Shown piece by piece: positions 6,459 to 15,336 of a stretch of DNA of 15,938 nt; positions within the stretch are counted from its first letter, which is position 1; every line of letters begins with the position of its first letter. Under the pieces are notes generated by a model. The model had not been told where the DNA came from, made no database searches, and saw nothing but the letters and a program-made list of their open reading frames with translations. The stretch comes from VAZQ01 sp035552735 (GTDB lineage Bacteria; Pseudomonadota; Alphaproteobacteria; Rhizobiales; Xanthobacteraceae): NCBI GenBank assembly GCA_035552735.1, contig DASZKX010000106.1, forward strand, positions 1 through 15,938, given 5' to 3'. The position numbers and the translations under genes were made by a program.

Positions 6459-7982
6459 ATGCAGCAGCGCCGGCCCGTCATGCTGGTCATTCTGGACGGC
6501 TTCGGCTGGCGCGAGGATGCGGCCGACAATGCCGTCCTCCAGGCCAAGACGCCGACCTTCCACCGGCTCTGGGAGAGCGGGCCGCACGGGTTCCTGCACA
6601 CCTCGGGTGAGGATGTCGGTCTGCCCGACGGGCAGATGGGCAATTCCGAGGTCGGCCACCTCAACATCGGGGCCGGACGCGTGGTCGTGCAAGATCTGCC
6701 GCGCATCGGCGGCGCCATCGCCAGGGGCGAGATCAAGCGCACACCAGCGCTCGCCGGCCTGATCGACAAGCTCAAGCAGAGCGGCGGCACCTGCCATCTG
6801 GTCGGCCTCGTGTCGCCCGGCGGCGTGCATTCGCATCAGGATCACGCCGCGGCGCTGGCCAAGATCCTAGCCGAAGCCGCCGTGCCGACGCTCCTGCACG
6901 CGATCACCGACGGTCGCGACACGCCACCGCAGTCCGCCGCCGGATATGTCGAGCGTTTGCAAGCCGCGCTGCCGAAATCGGTGTCGATCGCGACCGTGTG
7001 CGGCCGTTACTACGCCATGGATCGGGACAAGCGCTGGGAGCGCGTGGGGAAGGCCTACGACGCGATCGTCGGGGCCGAAGGTCCGCGCTTTCCCGACGCG
7101 CAGGCGGTCATCGCGGACGCCTATGCGAACAAGAAATTCGACGAGTTCATCCTGCCGGCGGTGGTGGGCGACTATCGCGGCATGCAGGACGGCGACGGTA
7201 TCCTCTGCTTCAACTTCCGCGCCGACCGCGTGCGCGAAATTCTCGGCGCCGTACTCGAGAAGGATTTCTCGGGCTTTGCGCGCAAGCGCGCGGTTTGCTT
7301 GGCCGCCGCTGTCGGCATGACGCAATACAGCGACGAGCTCGACCGGCTCATGCAGGCGATCTTCCCGTCGCAAACGCTCAAGAACATCCTCGGCGAGGTG
7401 GTGGCGGACGCCGGACGCACCCAGCTGCGCATGGCGGAGACCGAGAAATACCCGCACGTGACCTACTTCCTCAACGGCGGCCGTGAAGAGCCGTATCGGG
7501 GCGAGGACCGCATCATGGTGCCCTCTCCGAAGGTCGCGACCTACGACCTGCAACCCGAAATGTCGGCGCCCGAGCTCACCGACAAGGCGGTCGCGGCGAT
7601 CGAGTCCAGCAAATACGATCTCATCGTGCTCAACTATGCCAATCCCGACATGGTCGGCCACACCGGTAATCTTAAGGCCGCCATCGAGGCGGTGGAGACG
7701 GTCGATACCGGCCTCGGCCGCATCGTTGATGCGATCCAGAAAGCAGAAGGCGCGCTCCTGGTCACCGCCGACCACGGCAATTGCGAAATGATGCGCGATC
7801 CCGAAACCGGCGGCCCGCACACGGCCCACACCACCAACCCGGTGCCGCTCATATTGTTCGGCGCCCGCAACCGCACCCTGGTGGCGGAAGGCCGGCTCGC
7901 CGACCTCGCCCCGACGTTGCTCGAATTGATGGGATTGCCGAAGCCGCGCGAGATGACGGGCACGTCGCTGCTGGAAGGCTGA
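6459..7982 (+). CDS. gpmI: 2,3-bisphosphoglycerate-independent phosphoglycerate mutase
   Basis: The product has 507 residues, the usual length for this family. The enzyme interconverts 3- and 2-phosphoglycerate in glycolysis and gluconeogenesis in the cytoplasm, using two manganese ions and a phosphoserine intermediate. The alkaline-phosphatase-type metal site is visible: Asp13 in ILDGFGW, the phosphorylated Ser63 in MGNSEVGH, and near the C-terminus the NYANPDMVGHTG and ADHGNCE motifs. Substrate-site sequences HAITDGRDTPP and FNFRADR are also present. The start ATG 6459 has GAGGGA six to seven bases upstream. The gene is convergent with dapB across a 182-bp gap occupied by the cloverleaf repeat. 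In relatives I recall, the cofactor-dependent gpmA sits near dapB; here the unrelated gpmI takes that place. Confidence 0.97.
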   Translation: MQQRRPVMLVILDGFGWREDAADNAVLQAKTPTFHRLWESGPHGFLHTSGEDVGLPDGQMGNSEVGHLNIGAGRVVVQDLPRIGGAIARGEIKRTPALAGLIDKLKQSGGTCHLVGLVSPGGVHSHQDHAAALAKILAEAAVPTLLHAITDGRDTPPQSAAGYVERLQAALPKSVSIATVCGRYYAMDRDKRWERVGKAYDAIVGAEGPRFPDAQAVIADAYANKKFDEFILPAVVGDYRGMQDGDGILCFNFRADRVREILGAVLEKDFSGFARKRAVCLAAAVGMTQYSDELDRLMQAIFPSQTLKNILGEVVADAGRTQLRMAETEKYPHVTYFLNGGREEPYRGEDRIMVPSPKVATYDLQPEMSAPELTDKAVAAIESSKYDLIVLNYANPDMVGHTGNLKAAIEAVETVDTGLGRIVDAIQKAEGALLVTADHGNCEMMRDPETGGPHTAHTTNPVPLILFGARNRTLVAEGRLADLAPTLLELMGLPKPREMTGTSLLEG

Positions 7983-7997
7983 ATCATCTCTTACAAA

Positions 7998-8022
7998 GCC
8001 CGCTTGCTGTGCTGTCGCGGGC
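7998..8022 (+). terminator. Possible weak terminator hairpin after gpmI
   Basis: GCCCGC (7998-8003) pairs with GCGGGC (8017-8022) across a 13-nt loop, 15 bp past the gpmI stop. The following bases (GCTTGATT) are only moderately T-rich, so any termination would be weak. The large palindromic element just downstream may be the stronger barrier. Confidence 0.35.
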
Positions 8023-8033
8023 GCTTGATTCGG

Positions 8034-8154
8034 GCGTGTCCCGGGCGCAGCGCAGCACCTCTTGGTGGTGCGCTGCAGAACCGGGACCGTTCCAGACTCC
8101 AGCGTTTGGAACGGTCCCGGATCAGCGGAGCACCGCTCCGCATCCGGGACACGC
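8034..8154. repeat. 121-bp cloverleaf-forming palindromic element between convergent genes
   Basis: The outer arms GCGTGTCCCGG (8034-8044) and CCGGGACACGC (8144-8154) are a perfect 11-bp inverted repeat. They enclose three hairpins. The first spans 8047-8076: an 8-bp stem, one G/G mismatch, a 4-bp stem and a TCTT loop. The second spans 8081-8120, with a perfect 14-bp stem that extends to 17 bp if one G-T pair is allowed, and a 6-nt loop. The third spans 8125-8141, with a 7-bp stem and ACC loop. The whole folds as a four-way junction on either strand. It fills most of the gap between gpmI and dapB and ends ten bases from the dapB stop. Its GTGTCCCGG termini and layout resemble abundant intergenic repeats I recall from Bradyrhizobium-type genomes; that link needs a search. 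It may act as a two-way transcription barrier. Confidence 0.85.
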
Positions 8155-8164
8155 GCCTCAGGGC

Positions 8165-8980
8165 CTAAAAATCCTTGAGCCCCAGCACGTCGGCCATGGA
8201 ATAGAGCCCGGGCGGCCGGCCGCGCCCCCATAGCGCCGCCTTGAGGGCCCCGCGGGCGAAGATCATGCGGTCCTCGGCCTTGTGCGTAAGCTCGATGCGC
8301 TCGGCGGTGCCGGCGAAGATGACGCTGTGGTCGCCCACCACGGTGCCGCCGCGCAGCGCCGCAAAGCCGATATCGCCGGCGTGGCGCGCACCCGTCACCC
8401 CGTCCCGGTCCCGCACGCTGTGATGCGCGAGATCGATGCCGCGGCCTTGCGCGGCGGCGCGGCCGAGCATGAGGGCGGTGCCGGAGGGTGCATCGATCTT
8501 GCGGTTGTGATGCATCTCCAGAATCTCGATATCGAAGTCGGCATCGAGCGTCTGGGCGACGCGCCTCACCAGCGCGGCCAGCAGATTGACCCCGAGGCTC
8601 ATATTGCCGGATTTGACCATCACGGTGCGCGCCGCTGCCGCCGCGATGGCGGCCTCATCGGCCGCGGTCAGGCCGGTCGTGCCGATGACATGGACCAGGC
8701 CCTTGCCGGCGAGGCGCTCCACGAAAGCGACGGTCGCGCGCGGGACGGTGAAATCGATGAGCCCATCGGCGACTTCGAGCAGCGGCTCGAGCTCCGCCGT
8801 CACCGGAATGCCGTTCTTCCCCAGCCCCGCAAGCTCGCCCGAGTCACGCCCGATATCGGCGGTCCCGGCCGCGTCGACGCAACCCGCAAGCCAGACCCCC
8901 GGGCTCGCCGCGATGGCCTGGATCAAGGTGCGTCCCATGCGCCCGGCGGCGCCGGCCACGATCAGCCGCATGTCGGACAT
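8165..8980 (-). CDS. dapB: 4-hydroxy-tetrahydrodipicolinate reductase
   Basis: The product has 271 residues, normal for the family. DapB reduces the product of DapA with NAD(P)H in the lysine and diaminopimelate pathway, which also feeds peptidoglycan synthesis. The N-terminal Rossmann loop is GAAGRMG (10-16). The catalytic region is EMHHNRKIDAPSGTAL, with His157 and His158 and the substrate-binding Lys161; the PSGTA loop binds the substrate. The start ATG 8978-8980 has GGAG nine bases upstream. An ATG three codons in (8969-8971) is possible but less well placed. The gene lies 74 bp after the acetyltransferase gene, so it may be in the pyrF operon or have its own promoter. Its 3' end faces gpmI. 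Confidence 0.97.
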   Translation of the reverse strand: MSDMRLIVAGAAGRMGRTLIQAIAASPGVWLAGCVDAAGTADIGRDSGELAGLGKNGIPVTAELEPLLEVADGLIDFTVPRATVAFVERLAGKGLVHVIGTTGLTAADEAAIAAAAARTVMVKSGNMSLGVNLLAALVRRVAQTLDADFDIEILEMHHNRKIDAPSGTALMLGRAAAQGRGIDLAHHSVRDRDGVTGARHAGDIGFAALRGGTVVGDHSVIFAGTAERIELTHKAEDRMIFARGALKAALWGRGRPPGLYSMADVLGLKDF

Positions 8981-9054
8981 GGATCAGAACTCCGAGGTGG
9001 CAGGGATATAGCGGGAGGCATCCGCGAAGGAAAGTCGCGAAATACGACTCGATC

Positions 9055-9504
9055 TCACGACACGATAGATTTGGTCATCTGAACCGAGCTGGCGTTCCAT
9101 CCGACCAGCTCGTTCGGATCCCAGGTCTCGCGGGCAAACCCAACGCGTTCGTAGAATCCAACGGCGTCAAACGCGGCATTCACGGTGAGCTTGATCACAC
9201 CTCGCTGGCGCGCGAGGGCCTCAGTCAAGGTGGCAAGGACACGTCCATGTCCCTGGCGTTGCCGGGATTTGGTGACGGCGACCAGCCGCACGATCGCGAG
9301 GCCTTGATCGCGAAAGTCCAGTCGTGTCGTCGCAATTCCGGCTCCCTCGAGCTGCAAAAGCAAGGGAACGTGGCCGGGATGACGGTCGTCGGCATGATCA
9401 GGGTCGTAGATGAGGCCGCGCGTTTCGAACAATTCCGTCCGTCGGATGCAATGGTAGACAGCCCAATCCTCCGGCGTGCGCACGATGACGAGTTCGTAGC
9501 TCAT
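9055..9504 (-). CDS. GNAT family N-acetyltransferase
   Basis: The product has 149 residues. GNAT enzymes move an acetyl group from acetyl-CoA to an amine; the substrate here is unknown. The acetyl-CoA loop is seen in VRLVAVTKSRQRQGHGRVL, with the Q-x-x-G-x-G pattern at 82-87, followed by the helix LATLTEALARQRG. The closing VGFYERVGFARE strand-helix (about 125-136) is also typical. The start ATG 9502-9504 lies six bases after the DUF1330 stop, so it is probably translated with that gene. No strong Shine-Dalgarno is seen. Parts of the gene look less GC-rich than its neighbours by eye (more A/T at third positions), which could mean later insertion into an older cluster. Family call is sure. Confidence 0.88.
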   Translation of the reverse strand: MSYELVIVRTPEDWAVYHCIRRTELFETRGLIYDPDHADDRHPGHVPLLLQLEGAGIATTRLDFRDQGLAIVRLVAVTKSRQRQGHGRVLATLTEALARQRGVIKLTVNAAFDAVGFYERVGFARETWDPNELVGWNASSVQMTKSIVS

Positions 9505-9510
9505 TTGGCT

Positions 9511-9819
9511 TCAAGGCTGAGGCTGCGGACCGTCGTAGCCTTCGATGACGATGAGGTCGGCGGTGGCGGCGCTGCTGCGCAGCCGCATCGCGGAGGCATA
9601 TTCGGGCGAGCGGTAGCAGGCGAGCGCGGTGGCGTAGTCCTTGAACTCGATCACGACGTTGCGGCCGCGACTCACGCCTTCCATGGTCTCGTATTGGCCA
9701 CTGCGCACCAGGAAGTGCGCCCCGTACTTGCGGAACACCGCGGCATTGGCCGCCACATAGGCCTTGTAGGCCTCCGGATCGGTGATATCGACGCGCACGA
9801 TCCAATAGCCCTTGGCCAT
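9511..9819 (-). CDS. DUF1330 domain protein, small dimeric ferredoxin-like fold
   Basis: The product has 102 residues. DUF1330 proteins are small alpha/beta (EthD-like) proteins with no agreed reaction. The match is seen in KGYWIVRVDITDPEAYKAY, then FLVRSGQYETMEG and VVIEFKDYATALACYRSPEY. The start is ATG 9817-9819, supported by a strong AAGGAG (9826-9831) six bases upstream; an upstream in-frame Met would add only seven residues. The start is one base after the pyrF stop, and the ribosome site lies inside the pyrF 3' end. The two are therefore likely translationally coupled. DUF1330 beside pyrF is an arrangement I associate with Rhizobiales. Confidence 0.9.
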   Translation of the reverse strand: MAKGYWIVRVDITDPEAYKAYVAANAAVFRKYGAHFLVRSGQYETMEGVSRGRNVVIEFKDYATALACYRSPEYASAMRLRSSAATADLIVIEGYDGPQPQP

Positions 9820-9820
9820 C

Positions 9821-10534
9821 TCACGCTCCTTCATGCTCACGCGCGGCCGCGATGTCGGCCACGATGGTTTCGGCCACCGCTTTCGGATCCGCCGCCGCCA
9901 CGATCGGGCGGCCCACCACCAGATAGTCGGCGCCGGCCCGGATGGCGGCGGCCGGCGTCATCACGCGCTTCTGGTCGCCGGCGGCGGTGCCCGCGGGCCG
10001 GATGCCGGGCGTCACCAGCACCATGCTGGGGCGGATCAAGGCCCGCAACCTGACGGCCTCCTCGGCCGAGCAGACCAGCCCGTCGATCCCGATGTCGCGC
10101 GCCTGGGCGGCGCGCTCGGCCACCAGCTCCGGGACCGTGAAATCGTAGCCGGCGGCCGCCAGATCGGCGTCGTCATAGGAGGTGAGGACGGTGACGGCGA
10201 GGATGCGCAGCTTTGAGCCGGCGCGCGCCTCGACGGCCGCGTGCATGGTCTGCGGATAGGCATGCACGGTGAGAAAGGTCGCGCCCAGGCGGGCGATGCT
10301 CTCGACCCCACGCGCGACCGTGTTGCCGATATCGTGCAGCTTCATGTCGATGAAGACTTGGTTGCCGGCGCGCACCAAGTCTTGCGCGAACCCAAGCCCG
10401 CCCGCAAAGCCGAGCTGGTAGCCAATCTTGTAGAAGCACACCGAGGCGCCCAGACGCTCCACCAGCGTCTGCGCCTGCGCCACTGAGGCGACATCAAGCG
10501 CCACGATCAGCCGCTCGCGTGAATCAAGCGTCAT
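9821..10534 (-). CDS. pyrF: Orotidine 5'-phosphate decarboxylase
   Basis: The product has 237 residues, normal for the short bacterial class. PyrF decarboxylates orotidine monophosphate to UMP, the last step of de novo pyrimidine synthesis. The catalytic array is FIDMKLHDIGNT, with Asp63, Lys65 and Asp68. VALDVAS (11-17) and FYKIGYQL (34-41) supply other active-site residues. LVTPGIRP and GADYLVVGRPI form the phosphate-binding end of the TIM barrel. The start ATG 10532-10534 has AAGGAT about eight bases upstream, located in the 12-base gap and the end of the FMN reductase gene. It is the second gene of a compact minus-strand operon. Confidence 0.97.
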   Translation of the reverse strand: MTLDSRERLIVALDVASVAQAQTLVERLGASVCFYKIGYQLGFAGGLGFAQDLVRAGNQVFIDMKLHDIGNTVARGVESIARLGATFLTVHAYPQTMHAAVEARAGSKLRILAVTVLTSYDDADLAAAGYDFTVPELVAERAAQARDIGIDGLVCSAEEAVRLRALIRPSMVLVTPGIRPAGTAAGDQKRVMTPAAAIRAGADYLVVGRPIVAAADPKAVAETIVADIAAAREHEGA

Positions 10535-10546
10535 GATTTGATCCTT

Positions 10547-11128
10547 TCACCGCAACAGCCGCGCATAGTCAACCAGGCGCCGCGCCACGGTCTTGAGCTG
10601 GGCCGCGGCGCTCGCATCGGTGAGCTGATCCATCTCGTCGAAAGCCGTGGCGGCGTTGGGGATGGCGATCTGCTCCGGGATTACCAGTGCGCGGCAGCCG
10701 ACCGCCAGCACTTGGCGCAGCGCGATCAGGGACTGCATGCCGCCGGAGCGACCGGGCGAGGCCGCGCCGAGCGCGAAGACGCGGTCCTGATAGGCGGCGA
10801 GCTGCGCCTCCCCGGCCTCGCGCACGACCGATATCCAATCGATGGCGTTCTTGATGAGCGGCGTGATCGAGGCATTGTATTCGGGACTGGCGATGAACAC
10901 GCCGCGATGCGTGCACACCAGCCGCTTGAGGTTCACCGCGTTGGGGGGCGGGCCTTGGTCGCGGGCGAGGTCGGCATCGAAGATCGGCAACGGGAAGTCG
11001 GCGAGCGAGATGCGGGTGACGTCGCCTTCCGCCAGCACCAATTCCTTGCTGGCGAGCGCGGCCAAGCGCACGTTGTGCGACCCGCTGCGCAGCGAGCCCG
11101 GAATGACCAGGATTTTCGGTCCAGACAT
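10547..11128 (-). CDS. NAD(P)H-dependent FMN reductase, flavodoxin-like
   Basis: The product has 193 residues. Members bind FMN and reduce it, or use it to reduce quinones, azo dyes or chromate, with NAD(P)H. The FMN phosphate loop is GSLRSGSHN (11-19), and the second signature is SPEYNASITPLIKNAIDW (about 81-98), both diagnostic for this flavodoxin-like family. ALGAASPGRSGG supplies a further flavin contact. There is no signal peptide, so it is cytoplasmic. The start ATG 11126-11128 has no strong Shine-Dalgarno. The gene ends 12 bases before pyrF and probably heads that operon. The 78 bp upstream contain a 10-bp palindrome CCCGCGCGGG (11176-11185). The physiological acceptor cannot be told from sequence. 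Confidence 0.92.
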   Translation of the reverse strand: MSGPKILVIPGSLRSGSHNVRLAALASKELVLAEGDVTRISLADFPLPIFDADLARDQGPPPNAVNLKRLVCTHRGVFIASPEYNASITPLIKNAIDWISVVREAGEAQLAAYQDRVFALGAASPGRSGGMQSLIALRQVLAVGCRALVIPEQIAIPNAATAFDEMDQLTDASAAAQLKTVARRLVDYARLLR

Positions 11129-11206
11129 CAGGCGGCTTTGAGAATCTTCCCGGCCCTACGCATAGCACGGCGCGACCCGCGCGGGAGGCCCGATCCGGCA
11201 GGACCT

Positions 11207-11899
11207 TCAGTCCTTGCGGTAGACCCAGATGCGGGCCGGCGGGATGTTCATCCAGATGCGTTCGGAGGCTTCCGCGCGGACACGGTCGAGCGCCTTGGGG
11301 ATCGGCGGCACGGTCGCGTAGGTGAACTGCACGAAGGGCGCGCCCGGCAGCATCAGGGCAAAGGCCTCATAGATGAGCTTGAGCCTGGTCTTGAGCGGCT
11401 TGGTGAACAGCGGCAGGCCCGACACCATGGCGGCGGCCGGCTCGGCCAGATGGCTGCCGAGCGCGCGCTTGAGGCTATAGGCGTCGCCCTGCACCACGGT
11501 GGCGGCCGGATAGCGCTTGCGCAACAGCCGGCAGAAGGTCGGATCGAACTCCAGCAGGATGAGGCGGGCCGGATCGATGCCGCGCGCCACCAGGGCCTCG
11601 GTCACCGGACCGGTGCCGGGCCCGAGCTCGATCACGGGCCCTTTGGAATTGGGGTCCACATAGGCCGCCATGGCCCGCGCCAGCGCCTTGCTGGACGGCG
11701 TCACGGAGCCGATCGACAGGGGCTTCTCGATCCAGGAGCGGATGAAGCGCATCTCGTCGTCGAGCGGGATGCGGCTCTTCTGCTCGAACCGGCGGAAATG
11801 CGTCTCGATCTTCTTTTCAATAGCGCCGCGCTTCAGCTCGAAGAGCCGAATCTGTTTCTCGAATCTCTTTTCGAGGAGCTGTAATGCGGGCAGCGGCAT
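11207..11899 (-). CDS. SAM-dependent methyltransferase, PmtA-like phospholipid N-methyltransferase
   Basis: The product has 230 residues. The Rossmann SAM-binding motif is VIELGPGTGPVTEAL (89-103). It is preceded by EMRFIRSWIEKPLSIGSVTPSS (49-70), a pattern I associate with the COG3963 family of phosphatidylethanolamine N-methyltransferases that make phosphatidylcholine. LILLEFDP supplies the acidic residue of motif II. Location after dnaKJ is shared with pmtA-like genes in Bradyrhizobium-type genomes, from memory. The first 45 residues are rich in Lys, Glu, Arg and Leu (for example FEKQIRLFELKRGAIEKK) and could form an amphipathic membrane-binding helix or coiled coil; most relatives I recall are shorter there. 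No Shine-Dalgarno precedes the ATG at 11897-11899, so the true start is uncertain. A related methyltransferase with another substrate remains possible. Confidence 0.82.
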   Translation of the reverse strand: MPLPALQLLEKRFEKQIRLFELKRGAIEKKIETHFRRFEQKSRIPLDDEMRFIRSWIEKPLSIGSVTPSSKALARAMAAYVDPNSKGPVIELGPGTGPVTEALVARGIDPARLILLEFDPTFCRLLRKRYPAATVVQGDAYSLKRALGSHLAEPAAAMVSGLPLFTKPLKTRLKLIYEAFALMLPGAPFVQFTYATVPPIPKALDRVRAEASERIWMNIPPARIWVYRKD

Positions 11900-11958
11900 A
11901 TGGGTTAACGCAACAGAATGATTACGGTTTTGTGACTAGCCATCGGTAGAGGCAAGGA

Positions 11959-11985
11959 TGACGGGGGTCAAGGGCATTCCCGTCA
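11959..11985 (-). terminator. Possible hairpin after dnaJ
   Basis: TGACGGG (11959-11965) and CCCGTCA (11979-11985) form a perfect 7-bp stem with a 13-nt loop, nine bases past the dnaJ stop. On the minus strand it is followed by TCCTTGCC, with no T-run. It may slow polymerase or protect the mRNA end rather than terminate. Confidence 0.35.
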
Positions 11986-11993
11986 GGTGCCGG

Positions 11994-13121
11994 TCAGGCC
12001 GAGCCGGTCCGGCCGCCCAGGAACTCCCTGACCTTGCCGAAAAATCCCGCCGATTCAGGGTGGGTATCCTTTGACGACAGCTTCTCGAACTCGTTCAAGA
12101 GCTCGCGCTGGCGCTTGGTCAGGCTTTGCGGAGTCTCCACCACGACCTGGACATACATATCCCCGGTCTGCTTCGAGCGCAGCACCGGCATGCCCTTGTC
12201 TTGCAGCCGGAAGCGGCGGCCCGACTGCGTCCCCTCGGGTACTTTGACGCGGGTCTTGCCGCCGTCGATGGTCGGCACCTCGAACTCGCCGCCCAGCGCC
12301 GCCGCCACCATTGAGATCGGCACCCGGCAATGCAGGTCGGCGCCATCGCGCTGAAAGAACGCGTGCGCCGCGAGCGAGAGAAAAATATAGAGGTCGCCGG
12401 CCGGCCCGCCCCGCACTCCGGCTTCGCCCTCGCCCGACAGCCGGATGCGGGTCCCGTCCTCGACGCCGGCCGGGATATTGACCGACAGCATGCGCTCGCG
12501 TGTGACCCGTCCGGCCCCGGAGCAGGACGGGCATGGACTGTCGATCACCTGGCCGCGGCCCTGGCAGGCCGGACAGGTCCGCTCCAGCGTGAAGAAGCCC
12601 TGGGCGTGGCGGATGCGGCCGGCGCCCGCGCAGGTCGGGCAGGATTTCGGCTTGGTGCCGGTCCTGGCGCCGGTGCCCGAGCAGGCGTCGCAGGAGACCG
12701 AGGTCGGGATCCGGATCTGGGCGGCCTTGCCGGCGAACGCCTCGTCGAGACTGATCTCCATATTGTAGCGCAGATCGGCGCCGCGCTCGCGGCCGGAGCG
12801 GCCGCGCGCTCCGCCCATGCCGAAGATACCCTCGAACAGGTCCGAGAACGCCGAGCCGAAATCCGCCCCGAAATTGCCGCCCGCCCCGACCCCGCCGTGC
12901 TCGAAGGCGGCATGGCCGAAGCGATCATAGGCGGCGCGCTTGTCGCCGTCCTTGAGCACCTCATAGGCTTCGTTGATCTCTTTGAACTTGTGCTCGCTGG
13001 CATGTTCGGGATTGCGGTCCGGATGATACTGCATGGCGAGCTTGCGAAACGCGGCCTTGAGCTGCGCGTCGGTGGCGGTGCGCGTGACCTCCAGAACCTC
13101 GTAGTAGCAGCGCTTGGCCAT
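11994..13121 (-). CDS. dnaJ: Co-chaperone DnaJ (Hsp40)
   Basis: The product has 375 residues, standard for class A DnaJ. It delivers unfolded proteins to DnaK and stimulates its ATPase. The J domain (1-70) carries the HPD motif at 33-35. A Gly/Phe-rich stretch follows (about 76-110). The zinc domain has four CxxCxGxG repeats with Cys144/147, 161/164, 183/186 and 197/200. The rest is the substrate-binding C-terminal domain and dimer end. The start is ATG 13119-13121, giving MAKRCYYEVLEV, the family-typical N-terminus with AGGA eight bases upstream. An upstream GTG at 13148 would add nine residues with no support. Position 5 is Cys where most homologs have Asp. The gene follows dnaK after 181 bp that include a terminator and, in the leader, a small hairpin (ACGGCG/CGCCGT, 13165-13179). 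Confidence 0.98.
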   Translation of the reverse strand: MAKRCYYEVLEVTRTATDAQLKAAFRKLAMQYHPDRNPEHASEHKFKEINEAYEVLKDGDKRAAYDRFGHAAFEHGGVGAGGNFGADFGSAFSDLFEGIFGMGGARGRSGRERGADLRYNMEISLDEAFAGKAAQIRIPTSVSCDACSGTGARTGTKPKSCPTCAGAGRIRHAQGFFTLERTCPACQGRGQVIDSPCPSCSGAGRVTRERMLSVNIPAGVEDGTRIRLSGEGEAGVRGGPAGDLYIFLSLAAHAFFQRDGADLHCRVPISMVAAALGGEFEVPTIDGGKTRVKVPEGTQSGRRFRLQDKGMPVLRSKQTGDMYVQVVVETPQSLTKRQRELLNEFEKLSSKDTHPESAGFFGKVREFLGGRTGSA

Positions 13122-13207
13122 CCTGGATTCCTGCGCCTCGAGCGTCACGGCAATTCACTGCGGGACGGCGCTACGCCGTACCGACCGGCGCCAGCGGCAG
13201 GCGCGTG

Positions 13208-13243
13208 AAAAACCTGCAGGCCGAATTTATCCGACCTGCAGGT
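13208..13243 (-). terminator. Rho-independent terminator after dnaK
   Basis: Read on the minus strand, ACCTGCAGG (13243 to 13235) pairs perfectly with CCTGCAGGT (13220 to 13212), with a 14-nt loop. The right arm runs straight into a run of Ts (13212-13208). It begins 60 bp after the dnaK stop. This is the clearest terminator in the window and lies between dnaK and dnaJ. Confidence 0.8.
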
Positions 13244-13302
13244 CCGGGAGATCAGATTGTGGGATGCTTCGGCAGGCATATGCGAAGGCGTCCTGCCCGG
13301 CA

Positions 13303-15231
<1,929 letters not shown>

Positions 15232-15278
15232 GGTTTGTCCTCTCGCTTCTGGCAGGTCGGCCGGGCCCTTACGGCACC

Positions 15279-15320
15279 CGGACGGAAACTTTCGCGAACA
15301 ATCGCGGAGCCCTTCGTCCG
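15279..15320 (-). other. Hairpin in the dnaK mRNA leader
   Basis: The outer arms CGGACG (15279-15284) and CGTCCG (15315-15320) are perfect complements. Inside is a second perfect 5-bp stem, CGCGA/TCGCG (15293-15306), with a 4-nt loop, separated by a partly paired internal loop. It would lie in the untranslated leader, about 48 bases before the dnaK start. It could tune mRNA stability or respond to temperature, but it does not cover the ribosome binding site, so a direct thermosensor role is doubtful. Confidence 0.4.
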
Positions 15321-15336
15321 ACCCCCTGGATACAGG

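Noticed and set aside
5691..6845. A 384-codon minus-strand open frame
   Set aside because: It is antisense to the hydrolase and gpmI genes and has shadow composition (His/Arg/Gly/Ala-rich) without motifs.
6867..8231. A 454-codon minus-strand open frame antisense to gpmI
   Set aside because: gpmI in the opposite strand has every expected motif; this frame has none and runs through the cloverleaf repeat.
9090..9115. GTTC repeats resembling an alphaproteobacterial SOS box
   Set aside because: The spacing between the GTTC pair is 14, not the required seven, and it lies inside the GNAT gene.
10538..11884. A 448-codon plus-strand open frame
   Set aside because: It spans antisense across two well-supported genes (FMN reductase and the methyltransferase) and has no domain.
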